Source: an uncultured Aquimarina sp. (GTDB lineage: Bacteria; Bacteroidota; Bacteroidia; Flavobacteriales; Flavobacteriaceae). Taken from it: 64,000 nucleotides of DNA. The stretch spans positions 167,761-231,760 of the forward strand of contig CANLMN010000003.1 in NCBI GenBank assembly GCA_947492105.1, in the 5' to 3' direction. Both the position numbers and the translations under genes were made by a program. Positions 1 through 7,339 of this stretch are shown here, in pieces (the stretch's first letter is position 1; each line of letters begins with the position of its first letter). Below the pieces are notes generated by a model. It was not told the origin of the DNA. It saw only the letters and a list, made by a program, of their open reading frames with translations, and made no database searches.

Positions 1-413
1 GTCATGTCGCATACTACATGCAAACTATGACCACCACCTACTGCCCATCCAGGAACTACGGCAATCACGACTTTTGGCATAAAGCGAATTAGGCGTTGTA
101 CTTCGAGGATATTTAGTCTATGAAAACCATCTTCTCCAACATACCCCTGATGTCCTCTTGCTTTTTGATCTCCCCCACTACAAAATGCGTACACACCATC
201 TTTGGTAGAAGGTCCTTCTGCAGAAAGCAGAACCACTCCGATGGAGGTGTCTTCTTGTGCATCATAGAACGCTTGATATAGTTCGCTGGTAGTTTTGGGT
301 CTAAAGGCATTACGGACATTAGGACGATTAAAGGCTATACGTGCTACGCCGTTGGCTTTTTTGTAGGTAATATCTTCAAATTCTTTTGCTGTTTTCCAAG
401 CTATAGTATTCAT
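1..413 (-). CDS. menB: 1,4-dihydroxy-2-naphthoyl-CoA synthase (partial, N-terminal half)
   Basis: Crotonase-fold enzyme that closes the second ring of the menaquinone nucleus, converting O-succinylbenzoyl-CoA to dihydroxynaphthoyl-CoA in the cytoplasm. The window edge cuts the gene, so about 137 N-terminal codons are visible, starting at the ATG at 413. The translation reads MNTIAWKTAKEF, then the characteristic MenB stretch CSGGDQKARGHQGYVG and the oxyanion-hole segment VPGWAVGGGHSLHVVCDMT. The KARGHQGYVG insert separates MenB from ordinary enoyl-CoA hydratases. Menaquinone is the usual respiratory quinone of this group and would serve the sdhCAB complex encoded further along. The upstream side (414 on) has no clear gene on the same strand apart from the remnant at 643-891. 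Confidence 0.93.
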   Translation of the reverse strand, partial: MNTIAWKTAKEFEDITYKKANGVARIAFNRPNVRNAFRPKTTSELYQAFYDAQEDTSIGVVLLSAEGPSTKDGVYAFCSGGDQKARGHQGYVGEDGFHRLNILEVQRLIRFMPKVVIAVVPGWAVGGGHSLHVVCDM

Positions 414-642
414 AATTATTGTTTTTTTTAACTTAAATTTATTCTGCGCAAACACAATATGCAACGTGTCCGAATTCTTTGGTTTTGACCAATATCTAAG
501 GATGAGAAAAGGTCAGGTTTTCAATCTTTTTCGAAATTATTTTTTTAAACATAAGATACGCACTCCTACTTTTATATCAAGGTTTATAAATATTTCAAGT
601 AATTGGGTGTAATCGCAGTATCAAAATTGATGATACTCCACT

Positions 643-891
643 TTAAAGGTTTTGATCGTTGTTAGCACAATAATAGTCAAAACCAAACTCTTCGGCAACT
701 TGCTTAGCAAAATGTGAATGAAGAGTTTCAAATCTTTGCTCTAGCTCCGGTAAGGTAGAAGGTCCAGAAATTAATGTAAAGACCTCGCTTCGATAATTAT
801 TGAAAACGATCACCTTTAGAATTGAAATGTAATGAAGGATAGAAAAAAAGCAAAATTTTTCAGGCGTACTCGTACGAAGTTTATTCCAGAA
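643..891 (-). pseudogene. C-terminal remnant of an unidentified gene
   Basis: An open frame of 82 sense codons runs on the minus strand from just after a stop at 892-894 to a TAA at 643-645. It has no ATG; the only usable start is a GTG at 811-813, giving 56 residues. The translation has the composition of a real protein end: VFTLISGPSTLPELEQRF, then LHSHFAKQVAEEFGFDYYC and a short tail. I do not recognise the family. The missing N-terminus and lack of a normal start suggest a 5'-truncated relic, but a short GTG-started gene cannot be excluded. The rest of 414-963 holds nothing else I can support. Confidence 0.4.
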
Positions 892-963
892 TTAAATTTT
901 TAATTAATTATTTGACTATATGTACAATTATAAAATAAAAGTAGCGTTATCTGAATATAGAAA

Positions 964-1248
964 ATGAATCGTTTTAGAAAACATATCGCCCTTGTATTAT
1001 TTTTGCTTTTTAGCTTTATGCAAATAGCAGAACTTCATGTTTTTGAACATGATGATACGGCGCATGATTGTGTTTTGTGCGATTTTTCTTCGGAGAAGAA
1101 AGAGTATGATTATCTGATTACTCCAATTCTTAGTGTTCCTGAATATATTGCCATTCTAATACCAAGGTCAACTAAGTTTTATAACGTTGAGCATTATTTT
1201 CAGAACACGATTACTTCCCTAAATAACAAAGCACCACCCATTTCCTAA
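964..1248 (+). CDS. small exported Cys/His-rich protein, paralogue of 2916-3233
   Basis: Protein of 94 residues with an N-terminal signal sequence or membrane helix (residues 7-22), then a possible metal-binding cluster: His25 and His29 (HVFEH) followed by Cys36 and Cys39 (CVLC). It ends in NNKAPPIS. The 105-residue protein at 2916 has the same plan: helix, HVFAH, CELC, and a C-terminal HNKPPP. Small proteins of this type are familiar in Bacteroidota next to metal-uptake receptors, but I cannot assign a named family with certainty. Here they flank a lipoprotein gene and sit upstream of a HupE/UreJ-like gene, which supports a role in transition-metal handling in the envelope (inference). Start: the ATG at 964, 3 bases after an A-rich leader. 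Confidence 0.7.
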   Translation: MNRFRKHIALVLFLLFSFMQIAELHVFEHDDTAHDCVLCDFSSEKKEYDYLITPILSVPEYIAILIPRSTKFYNVEHYFQNTITSLNNKAPPIS

Positions 1249-2009
1249 GCACATTATGCTATATATAGCTATTTCATGCCTTTGTTTTTATGACATCGAA
1301 TGAAAAAGTACTATAGTTTACTAATGATTCTGCCGTGCAGTTGATAAGATGTTTTTTGCACAATAGTTGGGCTTGGGTCCTACTTTGATAAGATTTTGAA
1401 TTTTCAGTATAGAAGGTTTTTTTCAAAAAGAACAATGGACTGTTCCTTTATATTACAACTGTATTATAGCATTGTATAGAGATAGGCGGGACGGTCTCAA
1501 GCTACAGATGTCTTGTTCTCTTGATTTAGGAGACAGACAAAAGACTTTTGCTTGTTTTTATACATGATCACTATCATAGAATTTGTAAACAAATTTCTCT
1601 TAAACTATATATAGTCATGATAGGATATTGGATCAGCCGTTATTCAAATGTCAGCTTCAAATAATATTAGTGAGTCAGATTTTGATGATAAATGTTTGGG
1701 TATTATACCAAAACAATAATGAGTCACAATACATAAATATTTAGCTAATAATTTTGCAACCAGAATGCTACGAATTGGAGTTAGTACAAGGGCACTTATT
1801 GACATTTTTTTTACGCTCAGAGGTGTTAGTCTTTTTAATGTTATTTCAAATTATGAGCAGGCTCTAGCAGTCTCCTATGGTAATGAATACTTCTTATAGA
1901 GGTTTTTGTAATAGACAACAATAGTGTTCTAATGAAGCAGGAAGAAATATACGAATAGAAGATCAGTACAAATTTTAGAAAATAACGGAACAATTAAATA
2001 TTATAGATT
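1249..2009. other. gene-poor gap with one short ORF
   Basis: No convincing gene in 761 bases. A 44-residue plus-strand ORF at 1765-1899 begins MLRIGVSTRALIDIF, faintly like the start of bacterial 5'-nucleotidases, but there is no continuation in any frame that I can follow. It is treated as a possible relic only. Confidence 0.4.
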
Positions 2010-2573
2010 ATGAAAATAGGAACAAAAATTATCGCACTACTTTTTTTAGGAATGACTATCGCCTGCTCAGATGATGAAACAACAACACCCGAAGTTATTA
2101 ATGAAGAAGAGGTAGTAACAACAGTAGAGTTGGTAATTACAGATATCGAATCAAATGAATCACAAACGGTATTATGGGCTGACGGTGTCAATACGTTGGA
2201 TAATAAACCAAAGATTGCATTAGCAGCGAACAAAAGTTATATAACTTCAGTGAGATTTTTGAATGCATCAAATCCAGATGATATAGAGAATATTACAGAA
2301 GAAGTTATTGAAGAGAAAGACGAGCATTTGGTTTTCCTTGCTCCAGAAAACAGTTTGACCGATTTTGTCATTGCCAGTAACCCAGATGCAGATGCAATTG
2401 ATAGTGACAATATTGGTATTAATATAGTCACTGATTGGGCGACTATGGCTGCCAGTACGGGGACATTAACAGTTTTTCTGATTCATCAGCCTACTAGCAA
2501 AACTGGAACTACCAGAAGTGCTTTTGGAGGAGAAACTGAGGCAGAAGCAGTGTTTGATGTCGTCATAGAGTAA
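2010..2573 (+). CDS. lipoprotein, all-beta, flavobacterial type
   Basis: Protein of 187 residues with a lipoprotein signal (MKIGTKIIALLFLGMTIACSDD, lipid-modified Cys at 19), followed by an acidic linker and a compact beta-rich domain. The C-terminal half carries SGTLTVFLIHQPTSKTG followed by GGETEAEAVFDVVIE. I associate this pattern with flavobacterial periplasmic lipoproteins found beside TonB-dependent receptors and small Cys/His-rich proteins (from memory, not searched). It lies between two paralogous Cys/His-rich genes, so all three probably act in one envelope process, possibly metal uptake. No receptor gene is present nearby, which is unusual for this arrangement. A terminator hairpin follows at 2688-2722. 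Confidence 0.75.
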   Translation: MKIGTKIIALLFLGMTIACSDDETTTPEVINEEEVVTTVELVITDIESNESQTVLWADGVNTLDNKPKIALAANKSYITSVRFLNASNPDDIENITEEVIEEKDEHLVFLAPENSLTDFVIASNPDADAIDSDNIGINIVTDWATMAASTGTLTVFLIHQPTSKTGTTRSAFGGETEAEAVFDVVIE

Positions 2574-2587
2574 TACCATTTGTAGTT

Positions 2588-2629
2588 CGAAATTACTAGA
2601 TAAAATAGAATGATCTATTACCGTAATTT
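2588..2629. repeat. imperfect stem-loop after the lipoprotein gene
   Basis: Arms GAAATTAC (2588-2595) and GTAATTTC (2622-2629), with inner TAGAT/ATCTA pairing, follow a TAATACCA sequence at 2572-2579. That 5' sequence resembles the ends of the dispersed palindromic repeat family, so this may be a degraded copy. Confidence 0.35.
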
Positions 2630-2687
2630 CAAATAACGCAAAATGGACAATTAAGTAATTGAGTGAGTTTTATATATATATTGTTGG

Positions 2688-2722
2688 AAAAAGCTGTTCA
2701 AGAATTTTTGGACAGCTTTTTT
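2688..2722 (+). terminator. rho-independent terminator
   Basis: Hairpin with arms AAAAGCTGTTCAA and TTGGACAGCTTTT (one G.T pair), followed by a T-run. It lies about 115 bases after the lipoprotein stop codon. Confidence 0.75.
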
Positions 2723-2804
2723 ATGGTAATTCAATTTCTAAATCTTTCCTTTTTGATCGTTGTAAATGTGATAGAAGTAAGCCTCAAAAATTTGTTTGGA
2801 GAGC

Positions 2805-2840
2805 TAATACCAGTTAAAATGTTATTGTAGGTCAAATAGT
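2805..2840. repeat. one-ended fragment of the dispersed ATACC repeat
   Basis: The sequence TAATACCAGTTAAAATGTTA and the following TTGTAGGTCAAATAGT match one end of the copies at 3700 and 63512. The other end is missing. Confidence 0.55.
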
Positions 2841-2915
2841 AAAAAAAATCACAAAAAACAATCCCTACTCGTTAAAAGAAGAATCATGTATAATTTTAAT
2901 CCCTATATTTAGAAC

Positions 2916-3233
2916 ATGAACAAAAATATTTGGAAAAATATTGGTATTCTTTTTTTTCTTTTTGCCTTTCTAATTATTCGGATTGGTAACCTACATGTTT
3001 TTGCTCATATTTCTGATGATGACATCAATCAAGGAGATTGTGAGTTATGCGAAATAATAGCAACATCCAATGATCTGACACCTTTTGTTAATGATGTCTA
3101 TGTAGCAGCAACACGCAGACTCGAAAACAACATTTCGAGTTATAAAATTAATTTTTGTTACGAGCTATCAAATTATAGCATCACACTTCCTGAGTGTATT
3201 CATAACAAACCACCACCTAGGTTTGTAGGGTAA
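2916..3233 (+). CDS. small exported Cys/His-rich protein, paralogue of 964-1248
   Basis: Protein of 105 residues: hydrophobic N-terminal helix (about 8-22), then His27/His31 (HVFAH) and Cys42/Cys45 (CELC), a further Cys at about 76, and a C-terminal CIHNKPPPRFVG. The arrangement matches the 94-residue protein at 964, including the Pro-rich tail after Asn-Lys, so the two are paralogues separated by the lipoprotein gene. The HxxxH plus CxxC pattern suggests an envelope metal-binding or metal-sensing peptide (inference). It is preceded by a one-ended repeat fragment and an A-rich leader. No enzyme motif is visible. Confidence 0.7.
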   Translation: MNKNIWKNIGILFFLFAFLIIRIGNLHVFAHISDDDINQGDCELCEIIATSNDLTPFVNDVYVAATRRLENNISSYKINFCYELSNYSITLPECIHNKPPPRFVG

Positions 3234-3939
3234 TGGTTTTAGTATTTGAATAAAATAGATTTTCGTTAGGTATTATAGAGGTTTAGGTAATTCTTAAAGA
3301 ATTCCTCCTTAATATTATACGATATCGTACTTACACCTATTTGGGGTAATTAACTTTTTTTTGAATCGAGCTAGTACTACAATTTTTTATCACAAGCTAA
3401 TAGTTAAAATTATAGTAGCCTTTTGTGCTATTATCAGTTTTACTCAACGTAGCATTTACAACAAATCAAAATCAAAAAAACAATGCACTTGCAATAGTGC
3501 TATTGGTACTAGGTCTAGGTGTTTTCAAGTAATTGTACTAAAAAGATAGAAGTGTTTTGATTCAAGGTGATTCTGGGGGTAATATAAATAATGTTAGGGG
3601 TTATAGAAAATCTTCCGTATGCTGGAAGTAGCATGATCATCCATAGGAGATTTGAATGCACGAAAAGACCTGTCATATAGCAACCAAAGAACACATCTTA
3701 TACCAGTCAAAATGTAATTGTAGGCTAAAATAATTGAACTATTTTTCGCTAGTTTAAACTATAAAATTCAAGCATAGCCTTAGCTACGATTTAATTTTTT
3801 AGCGAAAAAATAGTAGAAAAGAACCGAATTATTCGCCTGTAATTATTTTTTCAATGGTATTATTTCAAAAATGCTTGGAACAATCGTAGGAACATCCATA
3901 TAGCTTGAGCCTTTTCCAGTAACTAAAAATATATTTAAA
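3234..3939. other. gap holding a dispersed repeat copy, no gene
   Basis: 706 bases without a supported gene. A TTG-started ORF at 3361-3549 and an overlapping hydrophobic stretch in another frame (ending ALAIVLLVLGLGVFK near 3529) look like relics at best. A full-length palindromic repeat occupies 3700-3861. Confidence 0.5.
3700..3861. repeat. dispersed palindromic ATACC element, full-length copy
   Basis: An imperfect palindrome of about 162 bp starting ATACCAGTCAAAATGTAATT and ending in the near reverse complement (TAATTATTTTTTCAATGGTA). The core contains CATAGCCTTAGCTACG. The copy at 63350-63512 is the same element in the opposite orientation. No transposase is encoded; the size and inverted ends suggest a MITE-like or REP-like element. 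Confidence 0.75.
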
Positions 3940-4464
3940 ATGAAACTCAAATTTTATCAATCATCAATTATAGCGGGGATACTGTTGTTTTGTATGTCTT
4001 TTGCTAGTCCGCATCCAATTAAACTCACTTCTTCATTAATAGAATACAATTCTGAAACAGCAAAGTTACAAATAGAATGTAGGGTTTTTACGGATGATTT
4101 TACAAATAGCATTAACGAGACATTATCTAAAAATATTGATCTTACAAATCTGTCCAATGAGGATAAAAAGGATATCGAAAACTATTTTCGAAGCTATTAC
4201 GTAATAACCATCAATGAGCAAGGATTTCCTCTCAAATTCGAGACATTAAAAGTTTTGGAAGAACATAATGTATGTATTTTTAAATTTTCTCAAGGCACTT
4301 CAACGATTAAAAAGGGAGACCAACTTTGCGTAGAAAACAGACTCTTTTTTAAAGAATTTAGTTTTTTGCAAACCAATGCGATTACTGTTCGTATTCCTCG
4401 TTTTGTAGAAGAGGTCTATCTCGAAGCCATGTCCACTGATTATTCTTTTCCTATTGATCTCTAA
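3940..4464 (+). CDS. DUF6702-like exported protein
   Basis: Protein of 174 residues with a cleavable signal peptide (residues 1-23, ending SFAS), then HPIKLTSSLIEYNSETAKLQ and an early FTDDF segment. This layout is that of the DUF6702 family of Bacteroidota: a short beta-sandwich protein beginning HPxK after the signal. The function of the family is unknown. Its gene lies 12 bases upstream of a HupE/UreJ-like gene, an arrangement I know from flavobacteria, so the two are likely co-transcribed and may serve the same transport step. The start at 3940 is the only ATG giving a full signal peptide. Confidence 0.75.
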   Translation: MKLKFYQSSIIAGILLFCMSFASPHPIKLTSSLIEYNSETAKLQIECRVFTDDFTNSINETLSKNIDLTNLSNEDKKDIENYFRSYYVITINEQGFPLKFETLKVLEEHNVCIFKFSQGTSTIKKGDQLCVENRLFFKEFSFLQTNAITVRIPRFVEEVYLEAMSTDYSFPIDL

Positions 4465-4476
4465 AACAAAAAAATC

Positions 4477-5061
4477 ATGAATAATATTAGTTCTTTTTTT
4501 TATAACGGATGGCATCATATTGTTGCTATAAGTGCTTATGATCACCTGCTGTTTGTGATGACTTTATGTGCGGCTTTCAAATTGGCTCAATGGAAGCAAA
4601 TATTAGTTATTATAACGGCTTTTACCATAGGACATAGTGGAACATTAATACTTAGTGCTTTGGATTTTATACCAGCGAATTCCAAACTCATTGAAATGTT
4701 AATTCCTTTTACGATTATGATTACGGCAGTGGCGAATATAATTACTTACGAAGGGAGTGGTAGGTTTTCGGGGGCCAAAATAAAATATAGTATTGCATTG
4801 ATTTTTGGTCTCATTCATGGATTAGCGTTTGCTAGTAATTTTAAATTTATGCTCTTTGATGATAGCATTATTTTGCCATTATTAGTATTTAATCTAGGGA
4901 TTGAGGTTGGACAAATTTTTATTGTATTTGTTTTTATGTTTTCACTTTGGATCTATACCGAATTTATAAAAGGGACACATCTCAAGTGGAATATATTTGT
5001 TTCAGGAGCTGGGTTTGGGATCGCTGCCACGATATTATTAGATGCTATAGCAAACGCATAG
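4477..5061 (+). CDS. HupE/UreJ-family membrane protein
   Basis: Protein of 194 residues with about six membrane helices. The N-terminus carries GWHHIVAISAYDHLLFVMTL, where the His pair and the DHLLF motif are typical of HupE/UreJ-type proteins; the second motif GLIHGLAFASNF lies at about residue 110. HupE and UreJ are linked to nickel import for hydrogenase and urease. In Bacteroidota, which usually lack both enzymes near these genes, the substrate is unproven. The gene follows the DUF6702-like gene by 12 bases and is followed within 45 bases by a lipoprotein gene, suggesting an operon 3940-6899. The neighbouring Cys/His-rich proteins support a transition-metal role (inference). Confidence 0.82.
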   Translation: MNNISSFFYNGWHHIVAISAYDHLLFVMTLCAAFKLAQWKQILVIITAFTIGHSGTLILSALDFIPANSKLIEMLIPFTIMITAVANIITYEGSGRFSGAKIKYSIALIFGLIHGLAFASNFKFMLFDDSIILPLLVFNLGIEVGQIFIVFVFMFSLWIYTEFIKGTHLKWNIFVSGAGFGIAATILLDAIANA

Positions 5062-5102
5062 TTTATTCAGACTGTTTTTGGACGCTCAGTAAATTATTTA
5101 GT

Positions 5103-6035
5103 ATGCTATGCTGCTTTTTTTTTCTATCTTGTGCAGAGCAAAAACAACAAAAGGAATCTTTTTATTTGATTGACAAAGAAAAGATAGATAGAGATTTGTC
5201 CAAAGATTTCCCAAATGTTTTGCTTGATCATTTGTATATAGTTGTGGACAGTATTAGTTATCAGAAAATAACATCAGACAAAAATTGGAAAAACACATAT
5301 GCATCTTTAGATGTAGGGCTTCCAAGTTTTGCTCCTGTAGCAGATCAATCAACGACATGTTACCTGAGGGGACGCCAACACTATATTGAGATTTTGTGTC
5401 CCGATAATACTTGTAATGAGTCCATAAGGAAAAATGGTATTAGTTTTTTTTTAGAAGCAACAAAGAATCACTTTCAGTGGAGTGCAATACCAGTACTAGA
5501 GATTGAAAATGATTCATTTTTGTATGCTTCCAAAACGGTAAAGATGATAATAGATGATCATCAACATGTGTTGTTTAAAGCCTTTTATACCCTGGGTTCT
5601 GAAACATTTTTGCATACTTGGTATGGGTGCTACAAGGCTGTTTTTTTAGATAACCTTCACGGAAAACACCATCCTTTCTATTCTCACGAGGCTTGTCTTC
5701 AAACTACTTACGAAAATCAAAAGCTTTTTCATGGGATTAAAGAGATTTATCTAAGGTGTACGACAGATGATTATATTGGTATTACTCAAGAATCGAGGTA
5801 TTTGAAATTTGCACTTCTAGAAAACAAAAATAATGCTCTTACGATAGTTGGAGGTGATACTACTATCCATTTAGAGCTTTCTAGTACAGTAGTATATAGT
5901 AGAATTACCAAGATTATTTGTCAACTAAACACCGAAGATATCAGTAATAAGACACTGGAAAATAGGATCATTACCAATCAAGGCACTGAATCTATAAGGG
6001 ATTTAAGTAAACTTCATAAAAAGGAGCATTTATAA
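5103..6035 (+). CDS. predicted lipoprotein of unknown function (possibly DUF5829-like)
   Basis: An open frame extends upstream into the HupE gene, but the sensible start is the ATG at 5103, which gives a short lipoprotein signal (MLCCFFFLSCAEQ, Cys at residue 10) and a 310-residue product. The signal lacks the usual N-terminal Lys/Arg; in-frame upstream codons include Lys and Arg but no good start codon, so the true start is uncertain. The body reads LLDHLYIVVDSISYQKI, then a CYLRGRQHYIEILCPDN segment, resembling what I remember of DUF5829 proteins (weak, unsearched). Two Cys in this segment and several His (HGKHHPFYSHEAC) could bind metal. It continues the DUF6702-HupE operon. Confidence 0.6.
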   Translation: MLCCFFFLSCAEQKQQKESFYLIDKEKIDRDLSKDFPNVLLDHLYIVVDSISYQKITSDKNWKNTYASLDVGLPSFAPVADQSTTCYLRGRQHYIEILCPDNTCNESIRKNGISFFLEATKNHFQWSAIPVLEIENDSFLYASKTVKMIIDDHQHVLFKAFYTLGSETFLHTWYGCYKAVFLDNLHGKHHPFYSHEACLQTTYENQKLFHGIKEIYLRCTTDDYIGITQESRYLKFALLENKNNALTIVGGDTTIHLELSSTVVYSRITKIICQLNTEDISNKTLENRIITNQGTESIRDLSKLHKKEHL

Positions 6036-6068
6036 ACTATTCTAAATCTAAATTAAAAATTGAATCAT

Positions 6069-6899
6069 ATGAACATGAAAACGAAACCTCTAGGGATCAT
6101 CTTATTTTTGACCTCTTTTTGTGTATTTACAGCTTGTAAACAAAAGAAAAAAGATGTTGATCATCAAGAAACCGCAGTAAGTAAATCTGAAGTTGAAACG
6201 AAGGAAACAGCTCCTAAAATTATGCTGCACAAATTAGAAGATTCTCCAGCGTATGCTGATGCATCATTGATATGGGATACTCCGGCAGATATAAAAGTAG
6301 CAGAAGCAGGAGAAATGGATTTTTCTTTTACGGTAGAGAATTACAAATTGGGAGCACAAACTGCAGGGCCAAATGCTCAAAAATTGGCAAATTCAGGAAA
6401 AGGTCAGCATATTCATTTTATTTTGGATAACCAACCTTATTCTGCACATTATGAGCCAGTTTTTAAAAAGGATGTGCCCAAAGGAGTACATCATTTGGTG
6501 GCTTTTTTGAGTCGTTCCTATCATGAGTCTGTAAAAAACAATAATTCGGTTGTAGTTCGTAAACTAACGGTTGGTGAGGATTCTAAGAATACTCTTGGGT
6601 TGGAGATGGAAGCTCCAACGCTTATTTACAGCCGTCCAAAAGGAACTTATAAAGGAGAACAAACGAAACAAATTTTATTGGATTTCTTCGTGTTGAATAC
6701 AAAGCTTTCTGAAAATGGAACTAAAGTTCGTGCTACTATAAATGGGGAGAAATTTATCATCACAGAATGGGGACCTAATGTGATCACAGGACTTCCTATG
6801 GGAGAAGTTACAATTCAATTAGAATTAGTAGATGCTACAGAAACCTTGATTCCTGGACCTTTTAATAAGGTAATACGCAAAATAACCTTGAAACCTTAA
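6069..6899 (+). CDS. lipoprotein with His-containing beta domain
   Basis: Protein of about 276 residues. The ATG at 6069 (or 6075) is preferred over an in-frame TTG at 6060, as it begins a normal lipoprotein signal with CVFTACKQKKK. A charged linker precedes a beta-rich body with QHIHFILDNQPYSAHYEP and KGVHHLVAFLSRSYHESV, that is several His in pairs. The body also has LIYSRPKGTYKGEQTKQILL and GLPMGEVTIQLEL, typical of domains that hold a small ligand or metal in the periplasm. The family is not recognised by name. It ends the putative 3940-6899 operon and is followed by a hairpin at 6965-7000. Confidence 0.7.
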   Translation: MNMKTKPLGIILFLTSFCVFTACKQKKKDVDHQETAVSKSEVETKETAPKIMLHKLEDSPAYADASLIWDTPADIKVAEAGEMDFSFTVENYKLGAQTAGPNAQKLANSGKGQHIHFILDNQPYSAHYEPVFKKDVPKGVHHLVAFLSRSYHESVKNNNSVVVRKLTVGEDSKNTLGLEMEAPTLIYSRPKGTYKGEQTKQILLDFFVLNTKLSENGTKVRATINGEKFIITEWGPNVITGLPMGEVTIQLELVDATETLIPGPFNKVIRKITLKP

Positions 6900-6964
6900 G
6901 GGGTGGCGATAGAAAAGAGTAATGGTTAGAATTGATATAGCCTATTAGTGTATTTTAAAAAAAA

Positions 6965-7000
6965 TAAAAGGAGGTAAATTGTATGTTTACCTCCTTTTTT
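6965..7000. terminator. bidirectional terminator between the lipoprotein gene and tRNA-Ala
   Basis: Hairpin AAAGGAGGTAAA / TTTACCTCCTTT with a T-run after it on the plus strand and an A-run before it, so it can end both the plus-strand lipoprotein operon and the minus-strand tRNA transcript. Confidence 0.8.
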
Positions 7001-7002
7001 AG

Positions 7003-7076
7003 TGGAGCATATCGGAGTCGAACCGATGACCTCTACGCTGCCAGCGTAGCGCTCTAGCCAGCTGAGCTAATGCCCC
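7003..7076 (-). tRNA. tRNA-Ala, anticodon GGC
   Basis: Read on the minus strand, a 74-nt cloverleaf begins GGGGCAT and ends ATGCTCC plus discriminator A, with a 7-bp acceptor stem containing one G.U pair. The D arm TTAGCTCAGCTGG is standard. The anticodon stem CTACG/CGTAG encloses the loop CTGGCAG, giving anticodon GGC (Ala, codons GCC/GCU). The T arm contains GGTTCGACTCC. The 3' CCA is not encoded and must be added enzymatically. Confidence 0.96.
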
Positions 7077-7339
7077 AGTTTTGGACAACAACAAAGATAA
7101 CAAAATCATTTGGACCATGTAGCTTTGATGTATACCTATGTTGCTATTAGAAGTAATTCCATTTTTTTTCTGTTAGAGGTAGAGAAGACTAAGGCAGAGA
7201 TGTAGTGGTTGTTGACCGTAATGAGTTTATAGCTTCATAACTATAATTCTTGATTAACTTGCGTAGCTTTAGTATAGTTTTAGGGCTTTGTTATTTTTAA
7301 AATAACGAACTTTACATTTATAACGACCAAGTTCTTCTT

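Noticed and set aside
113-319. 68-residue ORF on the minus strand
   Set aside because: Lies in another frame inside menB, whose motifs are clear; shadow ORF.
3361-3549. 62-residue TTG-started ORF in the gap before the DUF6702-like gene
   Set aside because: No family features, non-ATG start, and an overlapping frame is equally open; not supported as a gene.
4947-5102. Upstream extension of the 5103 lipoprotein gene
   Set aside because: Would overlap HupE by more than 100 bases and put a lipoprotein signal in the middle of the chain.
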